Below are positions 54,187 through 62,268 of a stretch of DNA of 64,000 nucleotides, piece by piece. How positions within the stretch are numbered: the first letter of the stretch is position 1; each line of letters begins with the position of its first letter. Made by a program: the position numbers and the translations under genes. Location: NCBI GenBank assembly GCA_016930085.1, contig JAFGHO010000057.1, positions 129,233-193,232 on the forward strand. Reading direction: 5' to 3'. Below the pieces are notes generated by a model. It ran no database searches, was not told the DNA's origin, and was given only the letters and a program-made list of their open reading frames with translations. This DNA comes from Spirochaetales bacterium (GTDB lineage: Bacteria; Spirochaetota; Spirochaetia; SZUA-6; JAFGRV01).

Positions 54187-54777
54187 CTATTCGAGGCGAA
54201 TGTTGTCGATATAGACCGAACCTTCAAGACCCTCGGGGCCGTTGATTTTGAAAATAAGGCGTTTCACATCATCCATATGGTTCAACCGGCCCGTCAGTTC
54301 CCATCCTGTTGCCGCATGTTTATATGCCTGCGACGTCAAATCAAAGATGATATCCTTGTTTTTCCCTGCCGGCAGCGGGAAGGCGTCGGATTCAATCCAG
54401 TACCAATCATCGCCCGTGCAGACGGCAAAGGCGATGGTCAGTTCCGTTCCCGTCGGATTGACCGCATCGACGTGAAGCTTTATCGCCTCCGCCCAGTCGT
54501 ATTTTTCGAATCCTTCACCGTAAAATGCCGCGCCTTTATTGTTCGACTGAAACTTGAATGTACATTCGAGGGATTTCTTCCCCTGGGTCGCATTTTTGTC
54601 GCTTGTGGATGCCGCCAATGAATTGTCGCCGTCTTTCCACGAATTACCGACGGCAATCCAGTAATGTGTTTCTTCGAATCCTTCGAAGAGTTCCCCGACA
54701 GGTGCGGGTCCTGAAACACAACCCGATATCAAAGCGAGAGTAAAAAGCATACCGAAATAAAAAATTGTTTTTTTCAT
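54187..54777 (-). CDS. Lipoprotein with carbohydrate-binding-like domain
   Basis: A 196-residue protein starting MKKTIFYFGMLFTLALISGC, a lipoprotein signal with Cys20. The mature part is one beta-sandwich-like domain (ALSA-like NATQGKKSLECTFKF, KYDWAEAIKLHVDAVNPTGTELTIAFAVCTGDDWYWIES, GSVYIDNIRLE) that resembles CBM/galactose-binding modules ending in the typical YIDNIRL strand. ATG 54777 follows AAGGAGG; 12 further codons upstream are unsupported. Probably a surface-bound glycan-binding protein. Confidence 0.7.
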   Translation of the reverse strand: MKKTIFYFGMLFTLALISGCVSGPAPVGELFEGFEETHYWIAVGNSWKDGDNSLAASTSDKNATQGKKSLECTFKFQSNNKGAAFYGEGFEKYDWAEAIKLHVDAVNPTGTELTIAFAVCTGDDWYWIESDAFPLPAGKNKDIIFDLTSQAYKHAATGWELTGRLNHMDDVKRLIFKINGPEGLEGSVYIDNIRLE

Positions 54778-54965
54778 TTTTTCCTCCTTGCATGTATATG
54801 GCTTTAAATACACAATAACTAAACCGGTTTACCATCGTACAACGGCCGGCTGATTTTGTCAATGAGAGAAAAATGAAATATCGGATTTTTCCGGATAATG
54901 TACGGCCGCGCACTGTGCCGGGGAAAAATATCGTTCGACAACCGGTGTGTTTCCGTATGTTTTAT

Positions 54966-56069
54966 TCAACGATTCCCGTATCGATAATATGCCGAACAGG
55001 TTCCTTCGGCGCTTACCATACAAGCCCCTTTCGGGTCCTGCGGAGTACAGGCTGTTGAAAAAAGAGGACATTCGAGGGGCGTTTTGGCGCCTCGCATTAT
55101 ATGGCCGCAGATACAGCCGGGCACTTCACGCTCTTCGGGGAGTTCGAGAGAGAAAAGAAACTCGGCATCGAATTCCCTGTACTCCTCCGAGACGGCAAGA
55201 CCGCTTCCCGGGATCGTACCAATGCCGCGCCATCGGGAATCGCAGGGCGTAAATACCGCGCGCATAACATCCTGTGCCCTTTTATTGCCTTCAGGTCTGA
55301 CGGCACGGGTATACTGGTTTTCAACGTCATGACGGCCTTCTGCGATCTGGGCAACGATCATATCGATCGTGGAAAGAATGTCGGGCGGCTCAAATCCTGA
55401 AACAACACAGGGGATGCCGAACGTTTCCGCGATCGGACGATAGATCGCCGTGCCGGTGATTGAAGAGACGTGGCCGGGACAGATAAGCCCGTCTATATTG
55501 AGATCATCCGATGAGAGGAGGGCGTAGAGTGCTTCCGGCATTGTTTTTAATGCGGAGAGGACGGAAAATCCGGCGATACCCCGTTCCCGTGCTTCGATTA
55601 TCGAGACGGCAACAGAGGGGGCGGTCGTTTCAAAACCGATTCCCAGGAAGACGGTGTTTTTCCCCGGATTGTCTTCAGCGATTGAAAGCGCCTCGGTTGG
55701 CGAAAGACAAATACGAATATCACTTCCCGACGCCCGTTCCTCAAGAAGGCTGGATCTGGAACCGGGAACCCTGATCATATCACCGAATGTGGTGATGATG
55801 AAGTCGGGACGCCGGCCAAGCTCGATCGCCGTATCGATAAACCGGTTCGGGGTCACACATACGGGACAACCGGGACCGCTCAACAGTGCGATCGATTCAG
55901 GCAGAAGGTTTCGGATGCCGAATTTGAAGATCGCGTTCGTATGACCGCCGCATACTTCCATGAGCCGGATCGGGACCTCGTTGTTGATCCCGGCCATTCT
56001 GTCTGCAATTGAGCGCGCGATATATCGGGCGGCTTTAGCCTGCCTGAACTCGTCGATGTAACGTATCAT
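54966..56069 (-). CDS. hypD: Hydrogenase maturation protein HypD
   Basis: HypD is an iron-sulfur protein that, with HypC, assembles the Fe(CN)2CO group. The 367 residues include LMEVCGGHTNAIFKFGIRNLLPESIALLSGPGCPVCVTP, ITTFGDMIRVPGS, and FLGIGFETTAPSVA. The C-terminal Cys region (GCICGHIMRGAKTPLECPLFSTACTPQDPKGACMVSAEGTCSAYYRY) binds the cluster. All expected Cys are there. ATG overlaps the hypC stop by four bases. Confidence 0.96.
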   Translation of the reverse strand: MIRYIDEFRQAKAARYIARSIADRMAGINNEVPIRLMEVCGGHTNAIFKFGIRNLLPESIALLSGPGCPVCVTPNRFIDTAIELGRRPDFIITTFGDMIRVPGSRSSLLEERASGSDIRICLSPTEALSIAEDNPGKNTVFLGIGFETTAPSVAVSIIEARERGIAGFSVLSALKTMPEALYALLSSDDLNIDGLICPGHVSSITGTAIYRPIAETFGIPCVVSGFEPPDILSTIDMIVAQIAEGRHDVENQYTRAVRPEGNKRAQDVMRAVFTPCDSRWRGIGTIPGSGLAVSEEYREFDAEFLFSLELPEEREVPGCICGHIMRGAKTPLECPLFSTACTPQDPKGACMVSAEGTCSAYYRYGNR

Positions 56070-56323
56070 GCTTCTGAAACCTTGGGGCCGCTATCTGAGT
56101 CGCCGGATGATATTTCGTCGATTTCACGGAAAAGATCGAGGGTTTTTTTTGCTTCCGCGCGGTCGAGTCTTTCAATGGCGAATCCGGCGTGGATGATGAG
56201 ATAGTCCCCGATTACCGCTTCGGGGACGAGGGCAAGATTGACGTCATACATCACATTGCCGGCGGAAACCCTCCCGGCATTATTCTTTTTTTCTATAAGC
56301 TTCATTGGTATTGCAAGACACAT
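56066..56323 (-). CDS. hypC: Hydrogenase maturation chaperone HypC
   Basis: An 85-residue HypC/HybG protein starting MCLAIPMKLIEKK; Cys2 binds the iron precursor. It also has GDYLIIHAGFAIERLD. The tail is longer and acidic. AAGGGAG lies inside the end of hypF, four bases separate the two genes, and the stop overlaps hypD. It is the middle gene of the hypF-hypC-hypD operon. Confidence 0.95.
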   Translation of the reverse strand: MCLAIPMKLIEKKNNAGRVSAGNVMYDVNLALVPEAVIGDYLIIHAGFAIERLDRAEAKKTLDLFREIDEISSGDSDSGPKVSEA

Positions 56324-56327
56324 ATCG

Positions 56328-58655
56328 TTACTCCCTTGTTATATTATTTGCGATGACCGCCTGTCCAAGTGATATTCCCCCGTCATTGCAGGGAACCCGG
56401 GAATGATTATAAACACGGAAGCCCCCCGCTTCAAGGACATCGAGGGTTTTTTGAAGCAGGTACATATTCATAAAACACCCGCCGCTTAAGGCAACGCGGC
56501 GGAGTCCGGTTTTTTCGGAAACGATGGTGCATATCCCGTACAAAAGTTCAACCAGGCCGTTATGAAAAGCGGCTGCTATCCCTGATACCGGTTTTTTATG
56601 TGCGATATCTTCCGCCACCCGTGTTATACACTCCCCCCATGAAAGAATAAAAAAACCGTTTTTTTCGACAATGGGAAAGGGGTAGGCCGGTGTGTCGCCG
56701 TTGCCGATCCGTTGTTCGAGTTCGACGGCGCCCTGTCCTTCGTAGCGGGCTAAAAGCCGTACGCCGGTGAGGGCCGCAATCCCGTCGAAAAGCCTGCCGC
56801 AGCTTGATGTCGGTAAACTGTTCACTCCTTCCTTTATCTGCCATAAGGCGATACCGATTTCCTGTTCCGGTATCGTCTTCCATGATGAAGGTAGATGGCC
56901 CAGGCATTCGTCACCGAAAACGGCATACAGGTATGAAAGAGCCATACGCCACGGGCGTTTTATTGCCGCTTCACCCCCCGGAAGGGGGATAGCTTCGAAA
57001 GACGCGACGCGTTCATATGCCTTTTCGTCTGCAACAAGCACTTCCCCGCCCCAGATCGTCTCATCGGCCCCGAAGCCGGTTCCGTCCAGGGCGATACCGA
57101 TCACGTTACCGGTAATCTCATTATCCGCCATGCAGCTTGCGATATGGGCGTGATGGTGCTGGACTGCGATGCGGGGTATGCCGGTGAGGTAAGCGAATTC
57201 AAGCGGGGGGTTGCGGACAAATGCCGTACTTATATAAGAGGGGTGGAGGTCGTGCGCGACGATCCCGGGGGTGCAGTCGAACATTGCTTTCAGATGGCCG
57301 ATGGCCTGAAGAAACGATGCGTATGTCCGGGTTTCTATGAGGTCACCGATATGATGGGAGATAATCGCCTGGTTCTCTTTTCCGAAGCATATGGTATTCT
57401 TCTGTTCCGCCCCGACGGCAAGAACATGGGGGTTGAAATACCCATTGATGCGGAGGGGGGTGGGTACGGCCCCTCTGGATCTGCGAAAGGGGTAGTCGTT
57501 TCCCCGCCACAGCCGGATAACCGAATCGTCACAGCGAATGAGGATATCACGGTTACCGGTAACAAAATAATCGGCAATATCGGAAAGCCGCAGGAACGCA
57601 TCCTCGTTCGTATGGGCGATCGGCTCCTCGGATATATTTGCGGAGGTCATGACGAGGGGGGCGGAAAAATACCGGAAGAGAAGGTGATGTATCGGGGTAT
57701 AGGGAAGCATGATACCGATCAGCCTGCTTGCGGGGGCGATCTGCCGGGCGAGACGCGTTCCGCTTTTTCTTTCAAGAAGGAGGATGGGCCGGTCCTGCTT
57801 CGACATTCTCATGCCTTCTTCCGGTGAAAGTACGGCGTACGCGGCTGTCTGTTCGAGATCGCTTACCATGACCGCGAACGGTTTATCCTGCCTGAATTTC
57901 CGTTTTCTGAGTTCGGTAACCGCCGCCTCATTTCCTGCATCGCAGGCAAGATGGTATCCCCCGATTCCCTTGATCGCAATGATCCGGCCTTCTTCGAGAA
58001 GTGAAGCGAGGTGAGAGAAAAATATTTCATAATCCTTTCCGCGGGAAGGTGAAAGAAGAACATGTCCGCAGTTGTCGGTGAGGGCAAGATGGGGCCCGCA
58101 GGCGTGGCATGCATTCGGCTGCGCGTGGAATCTCCTGTTTGAGGGATCCCGATATTCTGAGGCGCATTCGGGACACATCGTGAAGGGGGCCATGGTGGTT
58201 CGTGCACGGTCATAGGGAATGTCGGCGGTAATTGTATAGCGGGGGCCGCATTGGGTGCAGTTGATGTAGGGATAGGCGTATCGTCTGTTTCCGGGATCGA
58301 GTAATTCACGAATACATGCCTCACACACGGTGAGATCAGGGGAAATACGGGCGAATTTCGTTTGGGAGTAACGGCTTTCCCTGATCGTGAACCCTGAGAA
58401 ATGACGACTATTCTTGCGGGCGGAAACTTCGATCGTATCGATGACCGCCTGAAGGGGACGATCCGTTTCGATCGCACGGATAAACTCATCGACATTGTCC
58501 CCGCTGCCGCAGGCAATAATCTCGACACCATGGGGATTGTTCTGTATATAACCGCCTATTCCCATTTTTCCGGCGAGATTGAAGACAAAGGGTCTGAATC
58601 CCACGCCCTGAACAATGCCTTTTATCAATACTTTCACCGTTTTTTTATCGTTCAT
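56328..58655 (-). CDS. hypF: Carbamoyltransferase HypF
   Basis: HypF uses carbamoyl phosphate and ATP to form the carbamoyl group used by HypE. The 775 residues show, in order, an acylphosphatase domain (VLIKGIVQGVGFRPFVFNLAGKMGIGGYIQNN), two zinc fingers (CEACIRELLD, CTQCGPRYT, CPECASEYRDPSNRRFHAQPNACHACGP), a YrdC-like domain (IAIKGIGGYHLACDAGNEAAVTELRKRK), and a Kae1-like domain (VQHHHAHIASCMADNE; GIALDGTGFGADETIWGGE; VALSGGCFMNMYL). It is complete. The first gene of its operon. Confidence 0.96.
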   Translation of the reverse strand: MNDKKTVKVLIKGIVQGVGFRPFVFNLAGKMGIGGYIQNNPHGVEIIACGSGDNVDEFIRAIETDRPLQAVIDTIEVSARKNSRHFSGFTIRESRYSQTKFARISPDLTVCEACIRELLDPGNRRYAYPYINCTQCGPRYTITADIPYDRARTTMAPFTMCPECASEYRDPSNRRFHAQPNACHACGPHLALTDNCGHVLLSPSRGKDYEIFFSHLASLLEEGRIIAIKGIGGYHLACDAGNEAAVTELRKRKFRQDKPFAVMVSDLEQTAAYAVLSPEEGMRMSKQDRPILLLERKSGTRLARQIAPASRLIGIMLPYTPIHHLLFRYFSAPLVMTSANISEEPIAHTNEDAFLRLSDIADYFVTGNRDILIRCDDSVIRLWRGNDYPFRRSRGAVPTPLRINGYFNPHVLAVGAEQKNTICFGKENQAIISHHIGDLIETRTYASFLQAIGHLKAMFDCTPGIVAHDLHPSYISTAFVRNPPLEFAYLTGIPRIAVQHHHAHIASCMADNEITGNVIGIALDGTGFGADETIWGGEVLVADEKAYERVASFEAIPLPGGEAAIKRPWRMALSYLYAVFGDECLGHLPSSWKTIPEQEIGIALWQIKEGVNSLPTSSCGRLFDGIAALTGVRLLARYEGQGAVELEQRIGNGDTPAYPFPIVEKNGFFILSWGECITRVAEDIAHKKPVSGIAAAFHNGLVELLYGICTIVSEKTGLRRVALSGGCFMNMYLLQKTLDVLEAGGFRVYNHSRVPCNDGGISLGQAVIANNITRE

Positions 58656-58742
58656 AATGACCCGGCATTAATATACCGATTTTTTATCCATAATGAAAGG
58701 GGTTGGCGGTAATGGCTGAGGCGTATAAAATGTAATTAATTC

Positions 58743-58771
58743 TTGCAACCCGCACACAATACGACTATCAT
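58743..58771 (+). promoter_or_regulatory. Promoter, probably leaderless, of the gene at 58779
   Basis: TTGCAA at 58743-58748 and TATCAT at 58766-58771, 17-base spacer. GTG 58779 lies seven bases past the -10 box, so transcription probably begins at the start codon. Confidence 0.5.
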
Positions 58772-58778
58772 TAACTAT

Positions 58779-59978
58779 GTGAATAGATTATTACGTATAA
58801 TATCCATCATATTGTTGGCAATCCTGCCATGCATTGCCGGTTTTCCCATGGCAAAGACAGAATATGAAATTACCGATACCCTCACCCTCGATGACGGGGA
58901 AAACGGAAAGGATGTCAACAATCTGGGCGGCCCATGCGGTCCCTATTCGGATGCGATGCAGTTACCCGATAAGGGAAAATCAACGATCACCTTCGATCGT
59001 CACTATTCACCGGGACATGATTCCGGACACTGTCTTTATTTCACCTACGACCTTAAGCCGGGTTTTTCAACACCGTATGCGGGATTCATGTGGAGTCTGC
59101 AGCCCGGTTATGCATCAATGGATGTAAGCGGATATTCGGGGATACGGTTTTATGCACGGGGAAGCGGAGCGTTCCGGGTTCATTTTGGAACGGATGAAAC
59201 ACGCAAGGAATTCAACCACTTCGGCTCGCGGCCGGTCACCCTCACCGGCGACTGGCTGCCGTATTCGATATCCTTTTCTGAGCTGCATCAGCGGTGGGGA
59301 ACAAAGAAAAGTTGGAACAGTGAAGCGGTTTATTCTTTCGAGATACATCTCGATAGTACTATCACGAAATCCGGAGAAATATATATCGACACAATCGAGT
59401 TCTATAAGGCGGTCAAAAAGGAGAAAGCCCTCCATATCGGTCCGGATAACGGAACCGGCATCTTTCGGACGGGACACAGAAAGACAGTCGATTACCTTTC
59501 CGTCTTGTGCCGGGCCCATATGGATATACCGGTAAGCGAACACAGGTCCGTCGTCACTTCGGGAAACTCCTTCCTGGCTGAGGGAATCTATAATATCGTC
59601 TTTCCTCAGGCGGTGATCGGTTTCGGTGGAACCCTGCAAAGCAGTGTGCTTTCAGGAAGGCTTAATCTAGCGGAAACAATGACGACCTATGTCATGGCCG
59701 TTGCAGCCTCGGCAAGGATTCTTACCAATTTCAATGCACCGCTTTTTGCCGGTGCGGAAATCGGTGCCGGGGGCGGCATCATGTTTTTCGGCGCCCCGGA
59801 ATCGGCGGAGGTCCCTGCGATACGTCCGTTTCCGGTTGTTTATCTCGATACATCCGTCGGATCATATTTCGGTCCGTCCGTGTCGTTCGCCCTCTGTTTC
59901 CAGGCAACATTCCTTTATGAAGGCGAGGCTTTTTACGCCGGCCTTTCGCCCGGCCTTGCCTTTGAAATAGGATTGTAA
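58779..59978 (+). CDS. Exported protein with CIA30/CBM11-like domain and barrel-like C-terminus
   Basis: 399 residues. A signal peptide (MNRLLRIISIILLAILPCIAGFPMA) is followed by a beta-sandwich domain (~30-220) with GYASMDVSGYSGIRFYARGSGAFRVHF, WLPYSISFSELHQRWGTKK and YIDTIEFYKA, typical of CIA30 or CBM11-like folds. The C-terminal ~140 residues have alternating amphipathic strands (VIGFGGTLQSSVLSGRL; VGSYFGPSVSFALCFQATFLYEGEAFYAGLSPGLAFEIGL), suggesting an outer-membrane barrel. GTG 58779 gives a proper signal peptide and fits the promoter; TTG 58743 is the upstream alternative. Function unknown. Confidence 0.6.
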   Translation: MNRLLRIISIILLAILPCIAGFPMAKTEYEITDTLTLDDGENGKDVNNLGGPCGPYSDAMQLPDKGKSTITFDRHYSPGHDSGHCLYFTYDLKPGFSTPYAGFMWSLQPGYASMDVSGYSGIRFYARGSGAFRVHFGTDETRKEFNHFGSRPVTLTGDWLPYSISFSELHQRWGTKKSWNSEAVYSFEIHLDSTITKSGEIYIDTIEFYKAVKKEKALHIGPDNGTGIFRTGHRKTVDYLSVLCRAHMDIPVSEHRSVVTSGNSFLAEGIYNIVFPQAVIGFGGTLQSSVLSGRLNLAETMTTYVMAVAASARILTNFNAPLFAGAEIGAGGGIMFFGAPESAEVPAIRPFPVVYLDTSVGSYFGPSVSFALCFQATFLYEGEAFYAGLSPGLAFEIGL

Positions 59979-60171
59979 TCCGGATAATGCAGGAATATAC
60001 TAACAACCGGTTGCCTCAACTAGCAGAAGGAGGTGGAGAAAGCCCAGTGAAAAAACATATCCGGTGAGGTGCTCATGCGAGGAAGACGATTTTCTTTCGC
60101 ACGTTTGAAATCAGGGTCATGGTGTGGTAGATTCTGAAGCAGTAACAATTAATAAAGGAGTACCACCTGAT

Positions 60172-62040
60172 ATGAAGCTTTGTATTGTCATTGTCCTGTT
60201 ATTTCAATCATTTTTTTTATACTGCGATTTTCCCGAAGGTATCGACGAAAACAGGCTGGCAGGATTGTTTTCTGTCGCTGTTATGGGAATATGTAATGAG
60301 GATCCGAGTGTCCCGGAACCGTTCTATACCGATATATCCGATCATCTTCTGCATGGAATCGAACGGCTCGGCCGTTTCAAGACAAAATCATATATGTCCT
60401 TGACACTTTCCCCTTCCCGTATTCCACTCCTGTGTGCGTATATGAAGAATAAACGGCTTGCGGAAGCAGTATCCCGGTGCAATGGAGATCACGTTTCGGA
60501 AAAGAAAGGCGACGGGCGGGACTTTTTCGAGACAGTGAAAGAGATGTCGATCCGGGAAATAAGGGAAACATTTGGTGAAGAGGTTGCCGGTCTCCTCGAG
60601 AAGGCAAGGGGGGGTGATCGGGACATCACCGATAACGGGGAGCGAATGCCGGGTGATGAATATGAAAGACTTTTTTACGAGTTTCCCGAACAAATGTGTG
60701 AGACCATCATGAAAGAACAATACCTTTTGATTCCGCACGTCGGAGGGTTTTCAACCGAATCGAATATGTCAAGGGAAAAAAACAAAATACTTGATGAAGA
60801 CGAAGAAGGAAACAAAAAAAGGATCTTTCAAACGATGATCACCTTGCGCTCGACATCACAATTTACGGTGACGGTATTCATTCTCGATACGCGAAAAGGT
60901 GAGGTCGTTATGAAAGATACTCGTCTCATTGAATACACGAATGAGATTTCGCGGGATTTCAGGCGGGAAGCAGGTGAAGATCGCGGTGATAAAGCGGGAA
61001 GCCCACTCGGTAATATATTAAAGAACCTGCTTGATATCGATGATGATGAGGATGCGGAAGACAAGCAGGAACGGGAAATTCGAAGGGAATTGCGTTCGAA
61101 GAAAAATATCCTTGAAGCGGAAACGCGAAGCGGTGCGGCGGTGGCTTGCGGTACATATCTTTATACCCTCCTTTCAACAGCGTCTGTCTTTCATATCGAT
61201 ACCACGATCGTGAAGGCAGCGGGTGGTATAGTGTACCTCAACAAAGGACGCAAGTGGGATATCGGTGAGGGGGATGAGTTTTTGATCGGCGGCGGTACGG
61301 TGGATGAGGTCTTTATACGCGTGAAAAAATCGGAACCAATGTATTCAATAGGACAGGTGATCTGGGGAAAAATGGATGAAAATGCGGTCGCGACACCATG
61401 CAACAGGGCGCATGTGAATATTGAAGGGCGCGCGGGGATGTATACAGTCGAAGGTCTCGATGTTTACAGCGCTTGCTCCCTTTATTATGCAACCGGCGGC
61501 GATTTTCCGTATAAAAGGGAGTATCAGGTATGGCCTTATTTTTCACTCTGGCTTGATGTTGAAATCGGTTATTCTTTTATCGTTGCCCTTGATTTCGGGG
61601 GAGGATTTTCACCGTATGAAAAAAATACATGGTTTATCGACGGGACGACGGGATTGGGATTACGGTTTTTTCTGGGCAGAGTGACACTCGAAGCATATAC
61701 TTTGGCCGGGGCAATGATATTTTTTAACGAACGGCAGTACTCCTCATTAAATGCGGCCTCACTCGGCCTTTCCCCGCCCGGTTCCGACGATATCCTTTTG
61801 ACGATGACATCACTCAACTGCTTCGTCAAACCGACCATCGGGGCAAGCTACATGTTTTCACCGTTTCTGTCCATGAACCTCAAAGCGGATTACCGCTATA
61901 ATTTTTATAACGGCTTTCTTTCCGTGGAGAGAAAAGAAGTCTCTGCCGACAGCGCATACCATACGGACATTATCGAAGGGAATCCACTTTTCAGTCTGGA
62001 CGGAATAACCGTAACGCTGAGTATGATGATGCGGTTTTAG
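60172..62040 (+). CDS. Large exported protein with outer-membrane-like C-terminus
   Basis: 622 residues. A signal peptide (MKLCIVIVLLFQSFFLYC) is followed by a mixed domain with a highly charged stretch (~275-330, NLLDIDDDEDAEDKQEREIRRELRSKK). From ~430 the sequence alternates as amphipathic strands (YQVWPYFSLWLDVEIGYSFIVALDFGGGF; FIDGTTGLGLRFFLGRVTLEAYTL; SMNLKADYRYNFYNG) and ends in Phe (MMMRF), as outer-membrane barrels do. AAGGAG lies 11-13 bases before ATG 60172; the upstream 16 codons would spoil the signal. It converges on the subtilase-linked gene 12 bases away. Confidence 0.65.
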   Translation: MKLCIVIVLLFQSFFLYCDFPEGIDENRLAGLFSVAVMGICNEDPSVPEPFYTDISDHLLHGIERLGRFKTKSYMSLTLSPSRIPLLCAYMKNKRLAEAVSRCNGDHVSEKKGDGRDFFETVKEMSIREIRETFGEEVAGLLEKARGGDRDITDNGERMPGDEYERLFYEFPEQMCETIMKEQYLLIPHVGGFSTESNMSREKNKILDEDEEGNKKRIFQTMITLRSTSQFTVTVFILDTRKGEVVMKDTRLIEYTNEISRDFRREAGEDRGDKAGSPLGNILKNLLDIDDDEDAEDKQEREIRRELRSKKNILEAETRSGAAVACGTYLYTLLSTASVFHIDTTIVKAAGGIVYLNKGRKWDIGEGDEFLIGGGTVDEVFIRVKKSEPMYSIGQVIWGKMDENAVATPCNRAHVNIEGRAGMYTVEGLDVYSACSLYYATGGDFPYKREYQVWPYFSLWLDVEIGYSFIVALDFGGGFSPYEKNTWFIDGTTGLGLRFFLGRVTLEAYTLAGAMIFFNERQYSSLNAASLGLSPPGSDDILLTMTSLNCFVKPTIGASYMFSPFLSMNLKADYRYNFYNGFLSVERKEVSADSAYHTDIIEGNPLFSLDGITVTLSMMMRF

Positions 62041-62052
62041 GACGGTTTTTTA

Positions 62053-62268
62053 TCATGCCTTGCCATCGGCCTTCATCTTCTGCTCATCCTCGACATACCG
62101 GACGGAGGGGTGCGTTTTCAGGCGGTTTTTGACATCCTCCGATGCTTTATATGAATATATCCGTAATACCGGTATACGCTTGATCCGTTTCAGGTGAAAA
62201 TCCTTCTCTATTTTTTCTATTTCCTCTTCTCCGGTATTTTCATGATACCTGACCGCGATACGTTTCAT
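62053..62268 (-). CDS. Stand-alone propeptide / inhibitor I9-like protein
   Basis: A 71-residue protein starting MKRIAVRYHENTGEEEIEKI. The pattern strand-helix-strand-strand-helix and the end RLKTHPSVRYVEDEQK match the I9 fold of subtilisin propeptides, which close with a V-x-YVE-D/E-x-x segment. No signal peptide is present. ATG overlaps the stop of the subtilase gene (ATGA), so the two are co-translated. I infer a partner or inhibitor of that protease. The match is by eye; a short unrelated alpha/beta protein is the alternative. The upstream 47 codons of the frame lie inside the subtilase gene and are unsupported. Confidence 0.6.
   Translation of the reverse strand: MKRIAVRYHENTGEEEIEKIEKDFHLKRIKRIPVLRIYSYKASEDVKNRLKTHPSVRYVEDEQKMKADGKA

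Noticed and set aside
57144-57827. 227-codon ORF antisense to hypF
   Set aside because: hypF is certain across the region; the antisense frame has no ribosome site.
60002-60120. Short frames after AGAAGGAGG at ~60024
   Set aside because: The GTG frame ends after six codons and the following ATG frame encodes only ~20 Arg-rich residues; no evidence that either is a gene.
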